From NCBI GenBank assembly GCA_963776465.1, contig CAVZMV010000001.1, positions 124,001-188,000 on the forward strand: a stretch of DNA of 64,000 nucleotides, read 5' to 3'. Under the pieces are notes generated by a model. The model worked only from the letters and a program-made list of their open reading frames with translations. It was not told the origin of the DNA and made no database searches. The position numbers and the translations under genes are program-made. Shown here one piece after another: positions 37,179 to 44,965 of this stretch; position 1 is the stretch's first letter; each line of letters begins with the position of its first letter. This stretch comes from DASRHK01 sp963776465 (GTDB lineage: Bacteria > Pseudomonadota > Gammaproteobacteria > Nevskiales > Nevskiaceae).

Positions 37179-37227
37179 GAGGGGCTGTTAGCCCTGGACC
37201 AGTCGCGGCCAACGGCCGCTCCTACAA
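37174..37227. repeat. Facing pair of TGTAGGAG-family REP elements
   Basis: A TGTAGGAGGGGCTGTTAGCC copy followed by an inverted copy ending GGCCGCTCCTACA. The first copy's GTAG holds the stop codon of the AEC permease (37176-37178). The pair lies between convergent genes and could also end both transcripts. Confidence 0.88.
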
Positions 37228-37233
37228 GTTGCC

Positions 37234-37905
37234 CTACCCGATCAACTCCAGCGGCCCGACCTTCTCGGCTGCGCGCTTGTACGCCGGCCGTGCGTGAACG
37301 CGGTCGACGAAGGCCTTGATCCTCGGATACTGCGTGCCGAGGCCGGCACGCGCCGCCGCCGCTTCCAGCGGGAAGCTCATCTGCACGTCGGCCGCCGTCA
37401 GCTCCTTGCCGGCGAACCACTCGCTCTTGCCGAGCTCGGCCTCGATGAAGTCCAGGTGCAGCTTGAACTGCGGATCGAGGAACGAATTGTTCACGTTCTT
37501 GACGATGCCCTTGACGATCGGCTTCACGAAGAACGGCATCTTCTGCTTCTCGATGAACCCGAAGATCAGGCGCATCACCAAGAGCGGCATTGCCGAGCCT
37601 TCCGCGTAGTGCATCCAGTAGGTGTAGCGCAGGCGCTCGTCGGAGCCAGCAGGAGGAATGAGCTTGCCGTTGCCGTACTTCTCGACGATGTACTCGATGA
37701 TCGCGCCGGATTCTGCGACGACGCGGTCGCCGTCCGTGATCAGCGGCGACTTGCCCAGCGGGTGGATGCGCTTGAGCTCGGGCGGCGCGAGCATGGTCTT
37801 GGCGTCCCGCTGGTAGAGCTTGACCTCGTACGGGACACCGAGCTCCTCGAGCAGCCAGGGCACGCGCTGCGAGCGGGAGGCGTTGAGGTGATGGACCGTA
37901 AGCAT
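37234..37905 (-). CDS. Glutathione S-transferase
   Basis: A 223-residue protein. The thioredoxin-like N-domain (HHLNASRSQRVPWLLEELG, with NPLGK-type motif HPLGKSPLI and the Glu-Ser pair in AESGAIIEYI) is followed by an all-helical C-domain. Ser or Asn near the N-terminus (NASRSQR) is the likely catalytic residue, as in many bacterial beta- and theta-type GSTs. It probably detoxifies electrophiles. GGAG precedes the ATG. Confidence 0.9.
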   Translation of the reverse strand: MLTVHHLNASRSQRVPWLLEELGVPYEVKLYQRDAKTMLAPPELKRIHPLGKSPLITDGDRVVAESGAIIEYIVEKYGNGKLIPPAGSDERLRYTYWMHYAEGSAMPLLVMRLIFGFIEKQKMPFFVKPIVKGIVKNVNNSFLDPQFKLHLDFIEAELGKSEWFAGKELTAADVQMSFPLEAAAARAGLGTQYPRIKAFVDRVHARPAYKRAAEKVGPLELIG

Positions 37906-37963
37906 GTGTGTCTCCGTGGGTTTTTGCGCCGGCCATGCTAACGCAAAGCACGCGCGCTACCGT

Positions 37964-37993
37964 TGCAAAGCGCCGACAGTCAGGCGCATTGCA
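37964..37993. promoter_or_regulatory. Inverted repeat, candidate upstream activator site
   Basis: TGCAAAGCGCC and GGCGCATTGCA form an 11-base inverted repeat with one mismatch around an eight-base spacer. Its centre is about 60 bases upstream of the -24 box of the sigma-54-type promoter. That is where an enhancer-binding protein commonly sits. Confidence 0.55.
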
Positions 37994-38038
37994 CGAAAAA
38001 TTGGGCCTGTCATTGAGGCGTCGCGCCTGAAAACACCC

Positions 38039-38054
38039 TGGCACGGGCATTGCT
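38039..38054 (+). promoter_or_regulatory. Consensus sigma-54 (RpoN) promoter
   Basis: TGGCACG-GGCA-TTGCT matches the -24/-12 consensus at every position, with GG and GC ten bases apart. The predicted start of transcription is about 38065, leaving a short leader with GGAGG before ATG 38089. Confidence 0.75.
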
Positions 38055-38088
38055 AGGTATCTCCCACCAGCAACCCTGGAGGTGTGTC

Positions 38089-38313
38089 ATGTCGAAAACA
38101 GCTCAAGTACTCGCATCAGCAAAGCCGCTGAGCTCTGTGGAGTTCGCTCGGCTGCTCTACGTCGCCAGTGCCTGCCGTCTGTGGCTGCGCCAGCACACCA
38201 CGCTGCGCACACGCCGCCGCATGCTCACGATGAAGACGCCGATGTTCCGCTCCGGCACGCGCAAGCCGGCCAGCCGCTGGGACTGGACGAGTAGCACGGC
38301 GGTGATGCGGTAG
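38089..38313 (+). CDS. Hypothetical 74-residue Arg-rich protein behind a sigma-54 promoter
   Basis: An unrecognised small basic protein (MSKTAQVLASAKPLSS then RLWLRQHTTLRTRRRM and TRKPASRWDWTSST). A strong ribosome site GGAGG lies six bases before the ATG, so translation is likely. One weak amphipathic helix is possible at 18-34, but there is no signal peptide. It is driven by a consensus sigma-54 promoter and followed by P450 on the other strand. Its stop TAG is part of a GTAG-headed palindrome. Function unknown. Confidence 0.6.
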   Translation: MSKTAQVLASAKPLSSVEFARLLYVASACRLWLRQHTTLRTRRRMLTMKTPMFRSGTRKPASRWDWTSSTAVMR

Positions 38314-38330
38314 GGCGCGCCATGCGCGCC
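38310..38330 (+). repeat. GTAG-headed palindrome, second identical copy
   Basis: Identical over 21 bases to the element at 31620-31640. Its TAG forms the stop of the small protein gene. The stem GGCGCGC-CAT-GCGCGCC could also act as a 3' end between convergent genes. Confidence 0.85.
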
Positions 38331-38339
38331 GGGCTCGGG

Positions 38340-39710
38340 CTAATGCCTTAGTCCCTTCACCCTTACCTTGAAGTCCATCGCCGGCCCTGGGGTCGGCGCA
38401 GTCTTGGTCTTCAGGACGTAGCCCGGCGGATCGAGCTCCAGGTCGAGCTTGTAGAACAGCCGGGCCATCGACAACGCGATCTGCACCTCGGCCAGGCTCT
38501 TGCCCAGGCAGGTGTGCGGGCCGCGGCCGTACGGGGAATACGCACCGGGCTTCAAGTGCTCGGCGCGCGGCTTCTCGTAGCGGTCGATGTCGAATTTCTC
38601 GGGATCGGGATAGAACTCGCCCATGAAGTGCGGCACGCTCGTGCCGACGTAAAGCAGCTCCCCTTCCTTGATCTGGTGGCCTTCGAACACGAAGTCCTTG
38701 TTGGCCGTGCGCATCTGCGCCACCGCGATCGGGTACATCCGCATCGTCTCCATGATCGCGCCGTTGAGTGCCGGGATGCGCTTGAGCAGCGCCTCCTCGT
38801 CCACGGTGCCGTGCGCGAAGAGCTCGTCGACCTCTTTCAGCACGCGCGCCTTGACGTCCGGATGCTTGAGCACCGTGTAGACGATGGCCGAAGTGGTGTT
38901 GGCTACGGTGTCCAGGCCGGCGACGTACGGGCCGGTGATGGTGACGATCAGATCGCTGTCGGGCATCAGCACCGGATCGCGCTCGTGCGCATCCATGATG
39001 TCGTCGATCAGGTTCTTCTCCTCGTCCTTCTTCTTGCCCTTGGAGTTGGCGTACCAGTCCGCGATCATCTTCTTGCCCAGCTCGATGACGCGCGCCTTGG
39101 CGTTCTTGTATTGCGGGCGCTTGAGCAGGAACCTCGGGCGCTGACGCGTCACCAGCACGTTGAGGATGTAGAGGATGGTGGTGCGGATGTCTTTCACGTA
39201 CTCCAGCGGCGCCGCGCCGGTGAGGATCAGCCCCAGCTGCTCGACCACCATGTACTGCATCGCCTGCACCACCGGCACCAGCGTGCCGACTTTCCAGTCG
39301 CGCGCGATCGAGCTGTCGGTGATCTGCACCAGCTCGTTGTAGCGGCCCTTGATGGACTCGCGCGAGTAGCCGCGGCGCATGACGTCGCGCAGCTGCTTGT
39401 GCACCTCGCCGTCCTCGCTGGTGAGGATGCGCGTGGCGCCGTACTCGTTGACCAGGCCCTCCCAGAACTCGCGCGAGCGCAGGCAATCGCGCCCCTCGCG
39501 GGTGCCCATGAAATTCGCGGCCTCGACGCCGGCGATCACCTTGTACTTGTTGCCGAGGATCTTGAGCTCGAACACCGGGCCGTACTTGCGATAGCACTCG
39601 ACGAAGTACTTGGCCGGGTCCTTGGCCATGCCCAGCAGGTTGCCCAGCAGCGGCAAGCCCGGGACCACGGGAGTCTTGCGCAGGGGGATGGATTCGGGAA
39701 CGGTGGACAT
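38340..39710 (-). CDS. Cytochrome P450
   Basis: A 456-residue soluble P450 monooxygenase. The I-helix oxygen motif AGLDT, the ETMRMYP ExxR motif and the heme loop YGRGPHTCLG with the thiolate ligand C401 are present. It lacks a reductase domain or membrane anchor, so it needs separate ferredoxin partners, which are not in this window. The length and KETLR-like features resemble CYP enzymes that hydroxylate steroids, fatty acids or terpenes, but the substrate cannot be read. ATG 39710 is preferred over the TTG just upstream. Confidence 0.92.
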   Translation of the reverse strand: MSTVPESIPLRKTPVVPGLPLLGNLLGMAKDPAKYFVECYRKYGPVFELKILGNKYKVIAGVEAANFMGTREGRDCLRSREFWEGLVNEYGATRILTSEDGEVHKQLRDVMRRGYSRESIKGRYNELVQITDSSIARDWKVGTLVPVVQAMQYMVVEQLGLILTGAAPLEYVKDIRTTILYILNVLVTRQRPRFLLKRPQYKNAKARVIELGKKMIADWYANSKGKKKDEEKNLIDDIMDAHERDPVLMPDSDLIVTITGPYVAGLDTVANTTSAIVYTVLKHPDVKARVLKEVDELFAHGTVDEEALLKRIPALNGAIMETMRMYPIAVAQMRTANKDFVFEGHQIKEGELLYVGTSVPHFMGEFYPDPEKFDIDRYEKPRAEHLKPGAYSPYGRGPHTCLGKSLAEVQIALSMARLFYKLDLELDPPGYVLKTKTAPTPGPAMDFKVRVKGLRH

Positions 39711-39795
39711 CAAGGCCTCGGACGCTTGCAGACGCGGCCTACCCTAACCCGATCAATGCGCCCGCGGTTCGTCCATAGGGACGAATTGTCTGCGC

Positions 39796-40647
39796 TCAGG
39801 GCTGCGCGGCTGCGGACAGTTGCTCGAGCTGGCCGGCGAGCTCCTCGAGCTCGTCGCGCGCGCGCTGGCGCTGCTTGTCGTCCATCGCCGCGATGACCTG
39901 GGCGATGAGCCGGTTCCACTGCTCCTCGTTGTGCTCGAGGTCGCGCGCCAGAGCGCCGCCGATGCTTGCCATCGGCGTGACGAACAACGGCCGGAACACG
40001 TCGCAGCCGGGCGATGTCTTGCGGACCTTGAGCGCGCGCTCGAGCTCCGCGCGCCACAGCTTGCGCTGCTCCAGCCAGGCCGCGCCGATGCTGTGCCGCT
40101 GCTGGCCCCAGGTCTCGAGCAGCGCTTCCTGCGTGTCGTTCAACGGACCGGTCCAGCGCTTGATCCACTTCTCGGTGCGCTTCTGGCTCTTGCGGCGCAG
40201 CTCCTTGTCCGACGGCTCGACGTACTCCTTGCGGAAATCGTCGAGATCGTCGTCCACGCCCTCGAGGATCTCGCGCGCCTGCGCGTCGTCCATCGTCTGC
40301 ACCAGCGCGCACATGCCGGTCACCGTCCGGTCCATCAGGCGCTCCCAGTGCGACTGGAACCGCGCCGAGCGCTGCGCAATCTGGGTCGCGGTGACGACGC
40401 TGCGGCCGTCGAGCGAGCGCGCGATCTCGCGCAGCTCGCTTGCGTAGATCGGCAGCTCGTGCGTGCGATGCCATTGCCACAGCGGCACGAACGCGGCCTT
40501 GAACACCGGCTGCTGCTCGTTGGTGAGGGTGACGTAATCGTTCAGGCGCCAGCCGATGAAGAAATCCAGGCGCTGATAGATCATCTTCGTTGCGCAGCCG
40601 GCCAGCAGGAGCGCGGCGACTGCGAAGCTTGCGTTTCGCATTCGCAT
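39796..40647 (-). CDS. DUF6279 family lipoprotein
   Basis: A 283-residue lipoprotein (lipobox LLLAGC) of helical character. LDFFIGWRLNDYVTLTNEQQPVFKAAFVPLWQWHRTHELPIYA fits the DUF6279 family, whose members are common in Pseudomonas and Xanthomonadales and have no known function. The rest is charged helical sequence. It is divergent from the quinone reductase gene. Confidence 0.82.
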   Translation of the reverse strand: MRMRNASFAVAALLLAGCATKMIYQRLDFFIGWRLNDYVTLTNEQQPVFKAAFVPLWQWHRTHELPIYASELREIARSLDGRSVVTATQIAQRSARFQSHWERLMDRTVTGMCALVQTMDDAQAREILEGVDDDLDDFRKEYVEPSDKELRRKSQKRTEKWIKRWTGPLNDTQEALLETWGQQRHSIGAAWLEQRKLWRAELERALKVRKTSPGCDVFRPLFVTPMASIGGALARDLEHNEEQWNRLIAQVIAAMDDKQRQRARDELEELAGQLEQLSAAAQP

Positions 40648-40694
40648 GATCTTTGGACGTAGTATCGGCACCTTCGTTCCCGGGGAGTGCGCGC

Positions 40695-41717
40695 ATGCGA
40701 CAGGTATTCATCACCGGCCATGGCGGGCCGGAAGTGCTGCAGATGCGCGAGTCGGCCGACCCCGTACCGGTGGGCAACGAAGTGCGCGTTCGCGTGAAGG
40801 CAAGCGGCGTCAACTTCGCCGACATCCTGGCGCGCAAGGGCCTTTATCCCGACGCGCCGCCCAAGCCCTGCGTCGTCGGCTACGAGATCTCCGGCACCGT
40901 CGACGCCGCCGGCCCGGCCGCGAAACAGGAATGGATCGGCAAGGACGTCTTCGGGCTGATCCGCTTCGGCGGCTACGCCGACACCGTCGTCCTTCCGGAG
41001 AGCCAGGTGTTCGCCAGGCCCGCGGCGCTGAGCCACGCGCAGTGCGCGGCGATCCCGGTGAACTACCTGACCGCCTGGCAGCTGCTGGTCGTGGTTGGCG
41101 CGCTCACGCGCGACGAGTCGGTGCTGATCCACAACGCCGGCGGCGGCGTGGGCCTTGCCGCCATCGACATCGCCCGGCACATCGGCGCGAAGTCGTACGG
41201 CACCGCCAGCGCGCGCAAGCATGCGTTCCTCAAGGAGCGCGGGCTCGACCATGCGATCGACTACCGCACGCAGGACTGGACGAAGGAACTGATGCGTCTC
41301 ACCGACAACCGCGGCGTCGAGCTGGTCACCGACCCGCTCGGCGGCGCGAGCTTCAAGAAGAGCTACCGCGCGCTGCGCCACACCGGTCGCCTCGGCATGT
41401 TCGGCGTGTCGGACGCCACCGAGGGCAACCTGCCGCGCATCCTGGCCTTCATCAAGCTCGCGCTGTCGCTGCCGCTGTTCAACCCGGTCTCGCTGATGAA
41501 CGACAACCGCTGCACGTTCGGCGTGAACATGGGGCACATGTGGCACGAGGTCGACAAGATCCGGCTGTGGATGCAGGTGCTGCTCGAAGGCGTGGACGAA
41601 GGCTGGATCCGCCCGCACGTGGACCGCAGCTTCTCCCTGGACCAGATCGGCGAGGCGCACACCTACCTCGAGGAGCGCAAGAACACCGGCAAGGTGGTGC
41701 TGGCCGTGGCAAGCTGA
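40695..41717 (+). CDS. Zinc-free medium-chain reductase (quinone oxidoreductase/VAT-1-like)
   Basis: A 340-residue MDR enzyme. The GroES-like domain (VKASGVNFADILARKGLYPDAP) lacks zinc-binding cysteines. The Rossmann domain has HNAGGGVGLAAIDIA for NADPH. Relatives reduce quinones or enones, or act as VAT-1-like proteins. GGGGAG precedes the ATG. The Crp-type gene starts three bases after its stop, so they may be co-regulated. Confidence 0.87.
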   Translation: MRQVFITGHGGPEVLQMRESADPVPVGNEVRVRVKASGVNFADILARKGLYPDAPPKPCVVGYEISGTVDAAGPAAKQEWIGKDVFGLIRFGGYADTVVLPESQVFARPAALSHAQCAAIPVNYLTAWQLLVVVGALTRDESVLIHNAGGGVGLAAIDIARHIGAKSYGTASARKHAFLKERGLDHAIDYRTQDWTKELMRLTDNRGVELVTDPLGGASFKKSYRALRHTGRLGMFGVSDATEGNLPRILAFIKLALSLPLFNPVSLMNDNRCTFGVNMGHMWHEVDKIRLWMQVLLEGVDEGWIRPHVDRSFSLDQIGEAHTYLEERKNTGKVVLAVAS

Positions 41718-41720
41718 CTC

Positions 41721-42389
41721 GTGGCATCCAAGCAAGACAGCTCCAGCGGCAACGACATCCAGCGCAAGGCCGCGTCCGCGGCCGACATCGCCTCGCTGCA
41801 CGCTTCTCTGCGCGCGGTCTCGCCGCTGTCGGACGCGGACCTCTCGGCGCTGCCGACGCCGGTGCGCGTGAGCCTTCAGCGCGAGGCGCCGTTCCTGCGC
41901 GCCGGCGACCGCGCGACCGAAGTCGGCGCGGTGATCAGTGGCGCGCTGCGCGAATACTTCCTGCTCGAGGACGGCACCGAGCGCACCAAGGGCTTCAATC
42001 TGGTCGGCGACTTCGCCGGCTCGCTGTCCGACCTTCTGCTCGACGGACCGGCGCGCACGCACGTAGTCGCGGAAACGCCCACCGTCGTGCTCGTCACCCC
42101 GTGGTCGGCGTATCGGGATCTCGTCGAGACGAGACCTGCGTGGGGCCGGTTCGCGCGCGAGATCGCGGAGCGCCTCTACCGGCTCAAGGTGCAGCGCGAA
42201 TACGAGCTGCTCGCGCTGGACGCCACCGAGCGCTACCGGCTGGCGCTGGAGCGCTGGCCACAGCTGGAATCGACGTTCACCCAGCGCGACATCGCCTCCT
42301 ACATCGGCATCACGCCGGTGCACCTCTCGCGGCTGCGCTCTTCAGCGGGAACAGCCAAGCCGTCAGGACGAAGCCGCTCAGCACGTTGA
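41721..42389 (+). CDS. Crp/Fnr-family transcriptional regulator
   Basis: A 222-residue protein from GTG. The cyclic-nucleotide-binding beta-roll (residues about 45-150, FLRAGDRATEVGAVISGALREYF) is followed by a dimer helix and an HTH end (TQRDIASYIGITPVHLSRLR). No Fnr-type cysteine cluster is seen. A class III cyclase in the window could feed such a regulator, but linkage is not shown. The last 80 bases overlap the convergent membrane protein gene, and the tail after the recognition helix is low in complexity. Confidence 0.87.
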   Translation: MASKQDSSSGNDIQRKAASAADIASLHASLRAVSPLSDADLSALPTPVRVSLQREAPFLRAGDRATEVGAVISGALREYFLLEDGTERTKGFNLVGDFAGSLSDLLLDGPARTHVVAETPTVVLVTPWSAYRDLVETRPAWGRFAREIAERLYRLKVQREYELLALDATERYRLALERWPQLESTFTQRDIASYIGITPVHLSRLRSSAGTAKPSGRSRSAR

Positions 42390-42978
42390 GCAGGCGCGCC
42401 CAGTGCAGCACGACCGCCCACTGCGGGTCGTTCACCACCAGCGTCAGCGCGCCGACCGGAAGCTGCACGTAAAGCAGCGCCAGGCGGAACACGCGCAGCC
42501 CGAGGTTGTGCGTGGGCACGCACAGGCCGATCAGGAAGAACGCCAGGTGCCCGAGCATCCACTTCAGCGAGCTCAAATCCTCGCGCATCGTCAGCTCGGA
42601 GATGGGGAGCGCCTGCCCGGCGTCGGCTGCGCGCAGCAGCGCCAGGATGTGGTGGTTCTCCGCGTAGTCGAGCACGCCGGCGGCGACGCCGAAGATCACG
42701 ATCAGGGTCTTCATCTGCGCGTGTTCGGTACCGGGCAGCTCGCGCACGAGCAGCACCGTCAGCGCGACGTAGAAAGCGATGAACACGTCGTCGAGGGCGA
42801 TGACCGCGCGCATCGCCTGGCCGACCTGCGAAAGCGCCGCCGCATAGTCGGCGGGCGCGCGCACGATCTCGAAGGCCTGCTGGTTGGCGCCCGTGAGCAG
42901 CGTCATCACCAGCAGGCCCGCCAGGCAGGCGGCCGCGGCGACGGCGCAGCCGCGCAGGGAGGAGTTGAACAGGAGCAT
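42310..42978 (-). CDS. Six-helix membrane protein of unknown function
   Basis: A 222-residue protein with about six hydrophobic segments and a conserved-looking pair of acidic/His motifs (ALDDVFIAFYVALT, VLDYAENHHILALL). I do not recognise the family with confidence. Its 3' end overlaps the convergent Crp-type gene by 80 bases. Confidence 0.72.
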   Translation of the reverse strand: MLLFNSSLRGCAVAAAACLAGLLVMTLLTGANQQAFEIVRAPADYAAALSQVGQAMRAVIALDDVFIAFYVALTVLLVRELPGTEHAQMKTLIVIFGVAAGVLDYAENHHILALLRAADAGQALPISELTMREDLSSLKWMLGHLAFFLIGLCVPTHNLGLRVFRLALLYVQLPVGALTLVVNDPQWAVVLHWARLLNVLSGFVLTAWLFPLKSAAARGAPA

Positions 42979-43074
42979 GGTCGGCACCGTTGACGGTAGA
43001 GGACGTGCGCGCAGCTTGGGCGCGCGGCGCGCGCGGCGCATTCACCTGGGTTAAGAGCGGGTAATCTTCCGGCG

Positions 43075-43761
43075 ATGGACGCACTGCCCGCGCTGCTCTC
43101 CCGTCTTCCGGTCGCAAGCCCGTTCCCGTTTGGGCCGGGCGCGCGTGTGTGCCGGCTGGACTTGAGCGGCGACAACGCCGCGCTGCGCGCCGTCGAGCCG
43201 GCCGATACCGCAGCGTTCGCCAAGTGGATCGCCGCGGAGATCTCCCGCGCCGGCGCGGACTATGCCGCCGGCGGCTACGCCGAGGATCGCGCGCTCTACG
43301 AGATGAGCCCGCATTTCCGCGCGAAGGACGGCGCGACGCGCACGCTGCATCTGGGCATCGACCTGTGGGCGCCCGCCGGCACGCCGGTGCGCGCGGTGCT
43401 CGACGGCGTCGTCCATTCCACCGCCGACAACGCCCGCTTCGGCGATTACGGCCCGACCGTGATCCTCGAGCACCGCTTCGAGGATCAGCTGTTCCACACG
43501 CTGCACGGACACCTGTCGCGCCCGTCGCTGCAGCGCAGCCGCGAGGGTCAGCACGTGGCCGCGGGCGACGTCATCGGCTGGCTCGGCGAGCCGCACGAGA
43601 ACGTCGGCTGGCCGTCCCATCTGCACTTCCAGGTGATCGCGGACCTCGGCGACCGTCGCGGCGATTACCCCGGCGTGTGCCAGCGGACCGAGGCCGGCGC
43701 GTGGCTGAAGCGCTGCCCCGATCCCAACCTGCTGCTGCGCATCGAAAATCTGCGGAAATAA
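43075..43761 (+). CDS. M23-family metallopeptidase-like protein, no signal peptide
   Basis: A 228-residue protein with a LytM/M23 fold. LHLGIDLWAPAGTPV holds the H and D zinc ligands, and SHLHFQV the final HxH motif. No signal, anchor or LysM domain is seen, unlike most cell-wall M23 enzymes, so it may be cytosolic or exported by another route. GTAATCT 12 bases before the ATG looks like a -10 box with a very short leader. Confidence 0.82.
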   Translation: MDALPALLSRLPVASPFPFGPGARVCRLDLSGDNAALRAVEPADTAAFAKWIAAEISRAGADYAAGGYAEDRALYEMSPHFRAKDGATRTLHLGIDLWAPAGTPVRAVLDGVVHSTADNARFGDYGPTVILEHRFEDQLFHTLHGHLSRPSLQRSREGQHVAAGDVIGWLGEPHENVGWPSHLHFQVIADLGDRRGDYPGVCQRTEAGAWLKRCPDPNLLLRIENLRK

Positions 43762-43798
43762 AGGCGAACGCCGGGCGCGATCCCGCAGTCCTATCCTT

Positions 43799-44965
43799 AT
43801 GGACGCGAACGGCAGCGGGCCGCGCATCGGCATCAGCGGCTCTTACGGCGGTCTCAACCTCGGCGACGAGGCCATCCTGGAAGGGATCGTGCAGTCGCTG
43901 CGCGCGGATTTCGGCGCGGCCGAGATCGTCGTGTTCAGCCGCGATCCCGACGACACCAAGCGCCGGCACAAGGTGGACTCCGTGCCCGTGCGGACCATGA
44001 CCAAGGAAGAGTCGCGCAAGGTCGTGGCCAAGCTCGACCTCATGATCCTTGGCGGCGGCGGCATCCTCTACGACCGCGACACGCAGGCCTACCTGCGCGA
44101 GGTCGAGCTGGCGCACGAGGAAGACGTGCCGGTGATGGTCTACGCGATCAGCGCCGGTCCGCTGCGCGATCAGCACAACCGCGATGCCGTGCGGCGCGCG
44201 CTCAATCGCTGCGCTGCCGTGACCGTGCGCGACCGGCACGGCGAGCGGCTGCTGCAGGACGTCGGCGTGGAAGTGCCGCTGGTGCTGACTGCCGATCCGG
44301 CGCTGCTGCTCAAGGCGCGCGACCTGCCCCGCGACGCGATGCAGAACGAGGGGCTCGGCGACAAGAAGCGGCTGATCGGGTTCTCGGTGCGCGAGCCCGG
44401 ACCAGCCGCGCCGGACCTGGACATCGACCACTACCACGCGCTGGTCGCCAACGCCGCCGACTTCGTCGTCGATCGCTACGACGCCGACGTGGTGTTCGTG
44501 CCGATGGAGCGCAAGAAGGTCGACGTGCAGCACAGCCACGCGGTGGCCGGCAAGATGAAGCACGCCGGGCGCACCTCGGTGCTGAAAGGCGACTACGACG
44601 CCGGCGAGATGCTGACGCTGATCGGCAAGTTTGACTTCGCCGTCGGCATGCGCCTGCACTTCCTGATCTTCGCGGCGCGCCAGGGCGTGCCGTTCGTCGC
44701 CCTGCCCTACGCCAACAAGATTGCCGGCTTCATCGAGGAGCTGGACCTGCCGACGCCGCCGCTGGACAACCTCAACGCCGGCACGCTGCTCGCGCACATC
44801 GACCGCGCCTGGGATATGCAGCGCACGATGAAGAACCGCATCGGCAAGCATCTGCCGGCGCTGGTCGCCCGCGCCGTCGAGAACCAGGCGATCGTGCGCG
44901 AGATCCTGTCGAGCACCCACCAGATCGATCACCATGCCCGCGCTCGCTCGGCCGCACACGGCTGA
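43799..44965 (+). CDS. Polysaccharide pyruvyl transferase (CsaB-like)
   Basis: A 388-residue protein. The opening GISGSYGGLNLGDEAILEGIV, the segment LMILGGGGILYDR and the late loop FAVGMRLHFLIFAARQGVPF are typical of the pyruvyl transferase family. It adds ketal-linked pyruvate to sugars of exopolysaccharide or cell wall from PEP. No other polysaccharide genes surround it except the downstream oxidoreductase, which overlaps by 32 bases. Confidence 0.88.
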   Translation: MDANGSGPRIGISGSYGGLNLGDEAILEGIVQSLRADFGAAEIVVFSRDPDDTKRRHKVDSVPVRTMTKEESRKVVAKLDLMILGGGGILYDRDTQAYLREVELAHEEDVPVMVYAISAGPLRDQHNRDAVRRALNRCAAVTVRDRHGERLLQDVGVEVPLVLTADPALLLKARDLPRDAMQNEGLGDKKRLIGFSVREPGPAAPDLDIDHYHALVANAADFVVDRYDADVVFVPMERKKVDVQHSHAVAGKMKHAGRTSVLKGDYDAGEMLTLIGKFDFAVGMRLHFLIFAARQGVPFVALPYANKIAGFIEELDLPTPPLDNLNAGTLLAHIDRAWDMQRTMKNRIGKHLPALVARAVENQAIVREILSSTHQIDHHARARSAAHG

